Shown here in pieces: positions 1-9,600 of a DNA stretch of 24,838 nucleotides. The notes under the pieces were generated by a model. That model made no database searches. It was given only the letters and a program-made list of their open reading frames with translations, and had not been told where the DNA came from. The translations under genes and the position numbers were made by a program. Each line of letters starts with the position of its first letter. Positions within the stretch are counted from its first letter, which is position 1. Source of the DNA: Bremia lactucae. Taxonomy: Eukaryota > Oomycota > Peronosporomycetes > Peronosporales > Peronosporaceae. The stretch is taken from NCBI RefSeq assembly GCF_004359215.1, contig NC_090616.1, positions 2,454,300 to 2,479,137 on the forward strand, read 5' to 3'.

Positions 1-672
1 CCTGTCGCGATGGGCCATGCCGTAGTCCGTTTATAAACGTGGGCACCTCAGGATTCGGACCTACGGTTATGGATGCTGACAGCGAGCGCATCTCTTGCAC
101 ATACTCTTGCAGAGATCGCTTCGCCTGTCGCGCTTCAAAGAAGCGCGACTGAAGCAACACTTCGTTGTTCGGCGGCTTGTACATGGCGCAAATCTTATCC
201 TTAAAGATCGCCCAAGTAGGGTTCGCCTGAAAGTAAGCTAAAGCGCCGAGTAAGCGACGCTGAGGCCTTACGCGCAGTGCCAGGACGTACGCACAAGAAG
301 GCGTCGTCCACGAAGATGCCGGGCGACACCGCATTGCTCCACGGCTAAAAGCCAGTGGACAATCGTGTGCGCCACAGTTCCATCGAACTTGGGCAGGTCC
401 ATCCGAGTGGGCCTCGGCTGATGCGGCCGGGTAGAGAGCATCTAAACAGTTCTGTTGAGAGCCTCGCTCCGAGTCTGCTCATGCCTCAGCTCATCTTGAG
501 TCTGAGTGACGGACTCCGCCGCAGCATGGCTTTGTGCGTCGGACGCGGCCGTCCGCTGTCCGAGCACGAATGCCTCAAATTGCTCGAACTGAGCAACATG
601 TTGCTCAGGAGGACTGCCCCGGAGCCTGGCCAGGGCTTGTTCACCAAGTCCCCGCGCCATAAGCCCTGCCAC
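1..672 (-). pseudogene. Gypsy-type retrotransposon gag fragment, broken
   Basis: Read on the minus strand, this stretch encodes an oomycete retrotransposon Gag (capsid-like) protein that would package the element RNA. The N-terminal part (672-445) is rich in Gln, Glu and Ala and looks coiled-coil forming. It stops at a TAG at 442-444. The same frame then continues through MDLPKFDGTVAHTIVHWLL, a stretch I recognise from Phytophthora gag proteins. The frame shifts somewhere near 250-310. The core of a Retrotrans_gag domain is then readable to the window edge (YFQANPTWAIFKDKICAMY, later RFFEARQAKRSLQEYVQEM and FINGLRHGPSRQ). The first ATG in the opening frame is near 663; 672 is a GTG. The element runs off the left edge, so protease, reverse transcriptase and integrase are not visible. 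The family call comes from remembered similarity. Nonsense plus frameshift make this copy inactive. Confidence 0.75.
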
Positions 673-770
673 TCCCGATGATGTTCTGAGAGGTGGGGAT
701 CATGAGCCCAATCAATATTGAGGCTCATCCTTACGTACACACGCAGAGATGCGGGTCGTGGGAAGGATTT

Positions 771-782
771 CAAGTGCTACCA
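771..782 (-). other. Candidate primer-binding site of the retrotransposon
   Basis: On the minus strand, TGGTAGCACTTG begins two bases after the proposed LTR end (...CTACA at 785). TGG pairs with the CCA end of a tRNA, and the first eight bases fit an initiator-methionine tRNA primer. A two-base spacer is usual for LTR elements. The assignment depends on the LTR call. Confidence 0.4.
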
Positions 783-783
783 A

Positions 784-915
784 GTGTAGGGAGGCACTTT
801 TTCATGCGGCCACGCTCTACTTAGACACACACCCTAGCACAGCGAGGAAGCGGCAAGACCGTCTTCTCTTGTGTGCAGTGAGGTAGTTGTGGTGGGCGCG
901 TTAGCGACCTCACCC
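784..915 (+). repeat. Left arm of long imperfect inverted repeat
   Basis: This arm pairs in reverse complement with 1141-1270. Shared blocks include GCTCTACTTA, AGCACAGCGAGGAAGCGG, CTTCTCTTG, GCAGTGAGGTAGT and GGTGGGCGCGTTA. Identity is about 80% by eye with almost no length change. Confidence 0.85.
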
Positions 916-1269
916 AACACACTAAGTACTCTGGTTAAGTGTAGTCACGGGAGCGGTAATCCGGGTCCCATCTCGGATGACGCTAGGCGTCATCCCTCCT
1001 AATGTGAGTGCACCCATGTGCATCACAAACACAGGGGTTGGTCACAAATGTGCGCCACACCCGAGTGCTGGGTCTAATTACTTTGATTTAGTAGTTGACC
1101 ATCTCCTTTGACGACACTTGACCAGAGAGTTTAGTGCGATGGTGAGGTCGTTAACGCGCCCACCGTTACTACCTCACTGCGCGCAAGAGAAGCTGGTTAA
1201 ACCGCTTCCTCGCTGTGCTGAGTGTGTGCTTAAGTAGAGCATAGCGGCATTACGACGTGCCCGCCTACA
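785..1269 (-). mobile_element. Candidate LTR of the gag-bearing element, largely an inverted repeat
   Basis: The segment starts TGTAGG and ends CCTACA, as an LTR should, and lies just upstream (minus-strand sense) of the primer-site candidate and gag. About 485 bp is a normal LTR length. Unusually, its two ends are long imperfect inverted copies of each other: about 784-915 pairs with 1141-1270 at roughly 80% identity by eye. The loop of about 225 bp (916-1140) contains a sequence repeated at 13304-13437. An alternative reading is a foldback or MITE-like DNA element placed beside gag, since long terminal inverted repeats are typical of those. The second LTR lies outside the window, so the two readings cannot be separated here. 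Confidence 0.5.
974..1105 (+). repeat. Dispersed repeat, second-half copy (matches 13304-13437)
   Basis: Begins with the palindrome GGATGACGC-TAG-GCGTCATCC and continues through CATGTGCATCA, GGTTGGTCACAAATGTG, CACACCCGAGTGCTGGGTC and TTGACCATC. All of these blocks recur in the same order at 13304-13437. It sits in the loop between the inverted-repeat arms. Confidence 0.85.
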
Positions 1270-1270
1270 C
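1141..1270 (-). repeat. Right arm of long imperfect inverted repeat
   Basis: Reverse-complement partner of 784-915, separated from it by about 225 bp. The outer ends read GTGTAGG on one side and CCTACAC on the other. Confidence 0.85.
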
Positions 1271-1344
1271 TGTAGATAACACTAATATGTATTGCAAGCG
1301 TATCTTTCTAGATACCTCGCGTAACGGATGACGCCTAGCGTCAT
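1271..1344 (+). repeat. Dispersed repeat, first-half copy (matches 13250-13322)
   Basis: Starts TGTAGATAACAC directly after the right inverted-repeat arm and shares GATACCTCGCGTAACGGATGACG with 13250-13322. It ends at the palindrome, whose three-base centre here reads CTA instead of TAG, and then diverges. At 13250-13437 this half lies upstream of the other half; here the order is reversed. Confidence 0.8.
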
Positions 1345-1508
1345 AACGTAGCAATATAGAACCAATTCCGTGTGGGATTACCAACTACATTATTAAAATT
1401 TATAAAAAAAAGCTACTTGTAGAAAACAGATGATCCATTCATATGAGCAGCAAAAAAAATTGAAACGGGAAAATTTGTTTTGACGATGAGAACCATCGCA
1501 CAAAATTT

Positions 1509-2361
1509 CTAGACATCAGTCCGACGCTTTTCGAAGAAAGCTCGCAATGCGTCCTTTCGTTCTTTGTTTGTAGGAATGTAGTGACCACCAGGGTGCATCA
1601 ATACCGTTGGGTTTATAAACATATCCTTTAGCACAAGACTCGAGTCTTTAGGTACGACGCGATCCGTCTCGCCAATGATGTGCAGCGACGGCATCTGTAC
1701 CTTCTTGTCGCTCCTGTACTTAGGATCGTCAACAGCTCCGGCCGATACAAATAAGGCAAAACGAAACAAGAAAGGGGAATCGAGTGTGTTCACTACAAAT
1801 TTTATAGAATAAATTCAACTCGATAATGGTTATAATCAAACGGCATTCTGTACCTTGTCGTTGTAGAATCAGGGACGCCATAGACCCTCCCTGACTAAAT
1901 CCAAAAATACCGTCAAATGGCCCCTCATTCTTCACAAAATTTGCGACATAATCAATAGCTGCATCCACTAGTGACAAGATATTGGGCCCAGTCTCGTTGT
2001 CTCGAGTAAAGTCAAACCACTTTAGTTGCTTGACGTTTTCGCCAATTTCTTCACTACCACCCAAGTCACACATTAGAGCAGGCTGGTACCTTTTACCCAG
2101 CAGATTCTTACTCATTGGCTTGTATGTTCGATGCAGGTTCATATGGCACTTCAAACGGAGCGTCGAGGCACACTGACGTACAATCCAGCGATGTACATGA
2201 GCGCAGCCATTCATTGCAATTGATAAAACACTTAAACCTTCTTAAAACTTACCGAACTCGACACTAGATCGAAATGCGCGTCGGAATGCTGCAATGCGAC
2301 CGCGCAGTTTTAACGCATTTTGGCGGTAGCCATGAAGACACAAGATATGGAGCTTGGTCAT
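1509..2361 (-). CDS. FSH/OVCA2-type serine hydrolase (alpha/beta hydrolase), 4 exons
   Basis: Predicted 217-residue alpha/beta hydrolase of the FSH1/OVCA2 family (PF03959 type), probably a cytosolic carboxylesterase or thioesterase-like enzyme with unknown natural substrate. Minus-strand exons are 2361-2253, 2172-2112, 2053-1854 and 1792-1509. The introns of 80, 58 and 61 nt all have GT...AG ends, and phases join without a break (654 nt). The protein opens with the family N-terminus KLHILCLHGYRQN (residues 3-15) and continues with FVCLDAPFEVPYEP. The nucleophile elbow GFSQGG places the catalytic Ser at 110. GETD gives Asp167 and GGHYIP gives His194, so the triad is complete. The ATG at 2359-2361 puts the conserved motif right at the start, as expected for the family. 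Length (about 220) is normal. It stands alone beside retrotransposon debris and looks intact. Exact substrate is unknown. Confidence 0.9.
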
Positions 2362-3613
2362 CGTAATTATTTGAAGGGGCCAAAATAATTTCCGTTTTAT
2401 TCACTAATCAGATGAATATCTGCCACGCAAGTTGTTTGATTAATTAAATCGTAGAAAGACCGGTGACTGAAGTAATAAACTTGATTTCACTTTTTCTAGC
2501 ATTCTGAGGCTAACTCAATAATTATAACTTCAGCTCTAGCTTCACCGAACCTTTGTTTATGCCATTTGATACTTCTTCCTACCAAAACTAGCCTCATGGG
2601 CAAAATAGAACTTTCTATTAAGTCTGAAGAACTAAATTTAAAAGACCCCTATCTTTTATACCTTGAGCAACATACACTAATCATTTGCTGCATAGTCAAT
2701 GCTTTCGCACCCTTAGCTTTATGCTGCAGCTCTTGCGCTGTGACGATTGTTGTCTTACTGAAGAGACGAAAGCGCCAAGAGCGACAAAATCGGCTGCGGA
2801 CCTCTTCCGATTGCTTAAGCATCTGTGAAAAGCGTTTCACTTTCACATTTTATTCGATTCGTGACAAGCTAATATATTACAAATGCAACTTAGCGATCCA
2901 ATCACTTATCAAAAACGTTTCTTACAAGTTTTAGGTGCTATTTTGTTAAAGATAATCCTTTGTGGCCAAAGCGTTAAATCCAAAGCTTCAATGATGCCGT
3001 GCGAGACGACAGGGATGCAGCCTTTTTCGGCACTAGGTGAGGCAGTTTGCTCCCAGGAATATCGCTGAGATTGTATCGCACAGCAGCGGCATTGAGTGAT
3101 ATCAAAACGCAACTACGTAGATAGTATGTAACGTTTTTGTTGCCTTTCGATAAAGCTGCTTTCGATCGATATGTTGATAATCTCCAGCACCTCAAGAAGA
3201 TGAACCTTGTACGACAACAACAATAGTGTATGCCAGAAACAGTTTTCATCTTTAAAGCCTACGGCATACTCGCCGAACAGAGCATTTTTATCATACGTCA
3301 GAGGCTAAGAAATCGCTTCCGAAAGCTATGACGAGCATAGACTGCTTGCCATCCATACTCTACGCCGGTTCAAGGGTTTGCGCGTCTGTCTCCGCCTCCT
3401 TCTGCGTCTGTATGCGCTCGTTCAGCACCTTGGCTTTTTTGTATCATGTGATTAATGAGAGTTGTGATTATCTTGAACTAAAACCAGAATATCAAAGCAT
3501 ACTTACTGAACGAAAGGTATACTGACATTTAGAACTATGACAATATTCGAGCTAAAAAGCTGAAATAAATAAACGAAATAGCCTTTACTTCATGTAGTCC
3601 ACCCCGGTTTCTA
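2362..3613. other. Intergenic stretch, no supported gene
   Basis: About 1.25 kb between divergently transcribed genes. It should contain both promoters. Short open stretches exist on both strands but none has a recognisable domain. The most suggestive is on the minus strand at about 2834-2680 (residues such as QSEEVRSRF and GAKALTMQQMI, preceded by a plausible acceptor CTTTTCACAG and followed by GTATGT). It resembles an exon of a small protein, but no complete gene model could be built. Confidence 0.5.
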
Positions 3614-3626
3614 TCATTGCAATGTT
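3614..3626 (+). promoter_or_regulatory. Possible oomycete Inr-like initiator
   Basis: TCATTGCAATGTT, about 55 bp before the ATG at 3682, resembles the oomycete initiator consensus (TCATT followed by CAWTTT). Position fits a short 5' leader. Single-site match only. Confidence 0.35.
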
Positions 3627-3681
3627 GCGCGACGCATTCTTCGCGCAACCTCACGCTCCTCTTACCTGATTCACGTTCGCA

Positions 3682-6600
3682 ATGGACACATCGAAGCGCG
3701 TCGTGGAATCCAAGGCGCCATCCGTCGATTTCAAGCGCTTAGCCAAATTCTATGCCCCTGATCGACCACCGCGTAAGCGTCTACGTACGTTATTGGACTT
3801 TCTAAAGCATCCATCCAGTGGAGACGGCACGTCAGGAGGCAACATTGCCGTGGCCGTGCAGTCGTTGCTATCGGGGACGTCAAAAGACGCCACTAGCAGT
3901 AGTAGTGGCCCTGAACACGCTGCTGCGGTGGCAGAGTTCTGGTCGGATGGAAACAATTCGTCCATTGTCTTTAACGTCGTTAACGACTGCGTCACGGAGC
4001 TCGAGACGCTCTATGCTCCCCACGAGACGGCATTCCGAAAGCAGCGCCGGAAACCTTTGGAAGCGGAAGATTGGAGCGAAGTCTTTGAAGGTTTGGAGGT
4101 GCTTTTACGGAACAATGCCATTCGATTGAAAGAAGGGTGGAACAATAATGGCCTTACAATGCTATTTGCCAAGCTCCTTAAGCGAGACAATCACGCCATG
4201 ATTAAAAAGTATGCATTTCGATGTCTAGCGCTGTATACGGACGCGACAAGAAACCTTCAACAGCTTGCAGCAATGCTGTCTACTAGTACGTCAAGTTACC
4301 AAGCGTCGAGGGCCGGAAGTATTCGTCTTTTAAACGATGGTGTCGAGATTGATATTGATGATGTCGAAGACGATCGAAGTGCTGTCGTTCTAGCACATAG
4401 TATGCCGACGAGGAAGAACATGCACCTGGAGCTCTTACGTGAAAGTGTCGACTTTTCTCCATACGGTGGTGGTAGTATTATACTACCGGATAAGTTCTTG
4501 AACGAAGGCGTGCACGTGGAAGGATGGATGAGGCCGATGCCGACTCAAGCCGAGGAACCAGTGGATATGCTCAAGTTTGTCATGGACTTGAGCTTGGAAC
4601 GGGAAGATTTACATGCAAAACTGTCGAGTATGGGAACTCGACCCAATGGTGGCAGTGATCGCTTTATCTTCTGGGCCGAGCTAATTATGAAGTTTTACAT
4701 GCCTTTATTGTATCCAAAAGTATGTTTGAAAGTCAAAATTAAAGAAGAAGGAGATACGTTGGGCTTTTTTCATCATTGTCCTGGAAGTTTTCAACGCGTG
4801 GTCGCACGTTGGGTGTATAAATTACGGTCAAAAGATGATTTGATGGAAGTGCTTTGGTCTCGACGGGAGTTCTCGGAAGTAATCATGGAGACAATTCGTC
4901 AACGATTCGCGTATCGTGATACGGAGCTCGTCGTTGACGCTATTAAGTTTTATTCTGGCATTTGCACGAATGCACAATACGTTCCCACGGGTATGAAGTC
5001 GCAAATGGACGAAAGTTCGCGAGCAATGATTTCGCACGTTTCGCAGTTGTTTCATCCATCCGTACAGTTAGAGGACTCTAAGATCTTGCTGCATTGTATT
5101 GATTTATTGGAACTCATTTCTCAGCGACGACTTGATGATTATACATCGACGTATTTGCGAAAGTTTGTGCTCTCGACGATTGATAATTGCATTATGCTAC
5201 GCGAACCAGGCAATCGGCCTGTGCTCACAGCAATGCTATCAATTGTTTTGCATGTTTGGATGCATTCAGCAGTGGTTACTAAGGGCATTGGTGCGCAAGT
5301 TTGGATGGAATTAACCATTGCTCTTCGGCGATGGCTACTAAATACGAACGATGCAAAGACTGTTGGAGTCGAAGTTATTAATTGCTGGAAGCGCGAACTT
5401 CGTTTTAGCAGTTGCTTACTCATGTATGTCATGGACAAGGGACACTCGTATTTAAAAGTAACACCGGAAGGTGCGAAGCTGCTGCCACAGGATGGAAAAG
5501 ATGACAAAGCCACTAGTGGTGGGAAAACTTTGCGAGAATTGAAACAGGGATATTTGCAGTCGTCTGCCAATTTCCTCATGATGACAGTTGTTGACGTGTC
5601 GGATGCAACATTGCTGCTCGATCGTGTATTGCACCTTATTCCTCCTTCAACGGTATCAGCATTGACGCCATCGATGCATTTAAGCTTAACGGAGGGTATG
5701 TTGCAGCTCGTGGAGCTTTGGATTGATTCGGCTATTGGAATTCAGCGCACTCGTCCGTCCGTGCTACAACAAATTAGTCCATCGACTGTTTTGGCATTGT
5801 TTGGAGAATGGATCTTGCCTGCGTGCGAGCTAGAAGCAACGGATTTTCAAAGCTCACGCTGTATTGCAATCGTTGCTCTTTGCAAACTTTGTTCGGTTCG
5901 GTGCATCAATACGCTCACTCGGTGTCATTTAACCATTGTCGCTCGTGTTCTTTTTAAGGGAATAACGTCATTCTCTGGTGTAGTTGTCTCGACGGTACTA
6001 CAGAAGTCTTCCGTATTATTTTCGATGAATCTCGAGGGTTTGAACATTCTTGTACCCGCGTATTTGTATGCAGTTGATGAAATTATTATTGGAAACATAT
6101 GGAGCCGGGCAGAACATTCGAAGGCTAAATCGTCCGAGTGGAACAATGAATTGATTGCGGCCTTAGATGTTGTGTTTGCTCTTCTCGTTTTGCCAAAGCG
6201 ATTTCCAAATCAAGACTTTGTACGGTGGAAACAAAAAATCATGGGCGTTTGCAGGTTAGATGAGCTCTCTTTGATGCAAGACATTATTGGCGAGATTCCA
6301 GAGACTTTGGATGGTTTTCACGTCATCGTTGGTCGAATTCTAATGCGTATTGCTCAGCTTCCATTTACGGATGTTGTGGACATTAAGAAACGTGCGTTGT
6401 GGGGTCTCTACTGTCTCGTTGTGATGAATTTAGAGGCCGAGAATACTGGAGAACACGTGGTGGAGGCCATTCAATTGTCGGAGTGGGTTGTTCATCTTGT
6501 AGATGTGTGTCAAAGCGAGGATTTTTCGATTTCCATGGCTGCGTTGACTATTTTGCAGGACATGTCGGACTACCATGAAGAAATCAATGCTTTTGAGTCT

Positions 6601-9600
6601 TCTCTTGTAGCACGAATAGTCATGACACTTGCTGTGTTCGCACAGCAGCAAGTAGAAGAAGCTTCTATTGAAGTCCAGGCCGCGATGGAACGCATGGGGG
6701 CCATGGAGACATCAAGTGACGGCAGTTCTTCCGTCACGAAATCGGCTTCTTTCACGGGATCTAGTCTCGCGCACCTTTCAGGCGCTTCCGGAGCACGTCG
6801 TGGGAGCGATCATTCCCGAACGAGTCGAGTGGAAAGCCTCTCATCCAATCATCCTACAGAGACAACGGATGCATTTAGTAAGCTAAAAAACAAACTAAAG
6901 ACTGGATCATCCAGCACTCCATCGTCGGCGCCATCAGCCACGTCGAGTAGTCCAATGAATCCGCCCGTAAGTACTGCTCCTGCTCCTCGAGAACAAGAGA
7001 TTCCAGCTCTTCGATTGATTGCTCAAAAAACTAGTGCCATCTTCGAATGCTTGCGTTTTTGGATCATGCATCGAACCGATGTGCTTCAAGATGCAGACGT
7101 AAAGAAGCTCATTTTTAGTGCTATTGAAGCCGCTTTGGTTGGGACGCTGCCAGATGGAGAGTGGCAGCGAGAGGTGGAGCGCGCACGAACTCTCGAAAGG
7201 CGCATGTCGATGCCGCTCTTGTTCTTGGGATTACAAATGCGCTCGTCTTTGGATAATGAGCCAGGCCATGTTTGGTTAAAATGGTTTGAAGAAGTGGCGG
7301 TGGCGGCGGAGGGATTGCTGATGCATTTGCTTCATCATATTAATGGATTTCCGTCACCTGCAGGCGTGGACCAGATGATATCGGATTGCTCTGAGATATA
7401 CGAGCTCGATGAAGCTCGTGCGAATGGAGGAAAAGAGGCACCACCCGCAGCGTTGAGCTTTGTGTTTATGGATAGTATCGTGTTTAGTGTCGTGGGGAGC
7501 CTTGATTCCCCGTGTGCGAGGTTTATTGTACGAGACATGACGGGTCTTTTCACATGGGAGATTGCACCAGCAATGATGAATCGAAATGTGCAGTCTTTAT
7601 CGGAAGTACATTCGAAGCAACCTAATTATGAATTGGAGGATAAGGTCGCTTTAAATGAAGCACTGACGCCACAAGCCGAGTTAAAATTATCTACGTCAAT
7701 GACTCTTCATCGTCCCACCGGTGCTGTGCAAGTCGAATTAAAACACACGGACGATGGTAGTGGTCTTTGTAAATCGTGTGGTGGAGAGAAGCTTTTAACC
7801 AAGGCTGCTACAACAGAAGCAAAGACTGGTCGTAGCGCTAATGTCAAACTCGAAGCTCGTCAGGTCTCCTGGAAGCATGAAATAGCCGTTTTATCGAATA
7901 ATCTCTGTCTTGGAAAAAACACTTATGTGTTTCATGAAGATGGAACTTCTGCATCAAGTAACAAAGACAATGGAGAGAGCAAGAAAAAGGATAAGTCGCG
8001 AGCATCGGAGATTGAGAAAATGCCTGGAGGTGGCAACAAAGACGAACGATTTGAGCGTCTCGAGCGGATTGCGAAACAGAATGAAGAACGCAATCATACA
8101 GGCGTGGCAGCTCCAACCGTTTTTGAACCGTCAAAAGCAGTCTGTCAATGTCCGCTACCGACTGAATCAAAGTTCAAACGTCGCACGACCACGACAATCT
8201 GTGGCCTCTTTGATATGTCGATTAACGAGGCGAATGTCGGGAGCTTAGATGACGAGCGTTGTTTACTGGATTTAGTGCTCGATAGCATTCCCATGGTGTT
8301 TCGTGATTGTGGGGGGGACACGACTGACAAAACTGTCTTGGGTGGACGCTATTCGATGATGCGGTACAATCTCATGGACTTGTCACCGGCAACTGACCCG
8401 CTCGTAATGGATCCTGCCGAAGCGCCTGGATTTTCATTTCTTCAACGCCTTATTCATGACGAAGAGTGCTACGCACAGCTTAAAACTTTTCTAATGAAAA
8501 ATGATCAACAAGAAGGGAAGGAATTGGCCGAGTTTTGTGACGCCGTGAAAAAGTATGAGCGCACGTCCGTCGGAACAGATCGCTTGGGCCAGGCCAGTAT
8601 CATCTATTGGGAGTTCTTGACACCCGATGGAGGAAAGAAATTAATTTTTCCTTCTACTGTCGTGTCAGATATCCACGATCAAATTCACAAAGCGCAAGCG
8701 GCGTTACGAGCAGCTGCGTTCGCAAATGTCGACGACTTGATTGATTCATCCTTTTGCCTTCCTGGTTTGCTTTTCCAGCACGCAATGACATTTGTAGAGT
8801 CCGAGGTATTTAACAAGTCAGGATTGCTGGACAAATACGTTGCCGCATTGGACCAACCTTCCNGCAAAGACTGGTCGTAGCGCTAATGTCAAACTCGAAG
8901 CTCGTCAGGTCTCCTGGGAGCATGAATTAGCCGTTTTATCCAATAATCTCTGTCTTGGAAAAAACAGTTATGTGTTTCATGAAGATGGAACTTCGGCATC
9001 GAGTAACAAAGACAATGGAGAGAACAAGAAAAAGGATAAGTCGCGAGCATCGGAGATTGAGAAAATGCCTGGAGGTGGCAACAAAGACGAACGATTTGAG
9101 CGTCTCGAGCGGATTGCGAAACAGAATGAAGAACGCAATCATACAGGCGTGGCAGCTCCAACCGTTTTTGAACCGTCAAAAGCAGTCTGTCAATGTCCGC
9201 TACCGACTGAATCAAAGTTCAAACGTCGCACGACCACGACAATCTGTGGCCTCTTTGATATGTCGATTAACGAGGCGAATGTCGGGAGCTTAGATGACGA
9301 GCGTTGTTTACTGGATTTAGTGCTCGATAGCATTCCCATGGTGTTTCGTGATTGTGGGGGGGACACGACTGACAAAACTGTCTTGGGTGGACGCTATTCA
9401 ATGATGCGGTACAATCTCATGGACTTGTCACCGGCAACTGACCCGCTCGTAATGGATCCTGCCGAAGCGCCTGGATTTTCATTTCTCCAACGCCTTATTC
9501 ATGACGAAGAGTGCTACGCACAGCTTAAAACTTTTTTAATGAAAAATGACCAACAAGAAGGAAAGGAATTGGCCGAGTTTTGTGACGCCGTGAAAAAGTA

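Noticed and set aside
2566..2934. Plus-strand small membrane protein (hydrophobic stretch followed by basic residues)
   Set aside because: The frame opens with TTG, composition is typical of AT-rich noncoding DNA, and there is no supporting splice or promoter signal.
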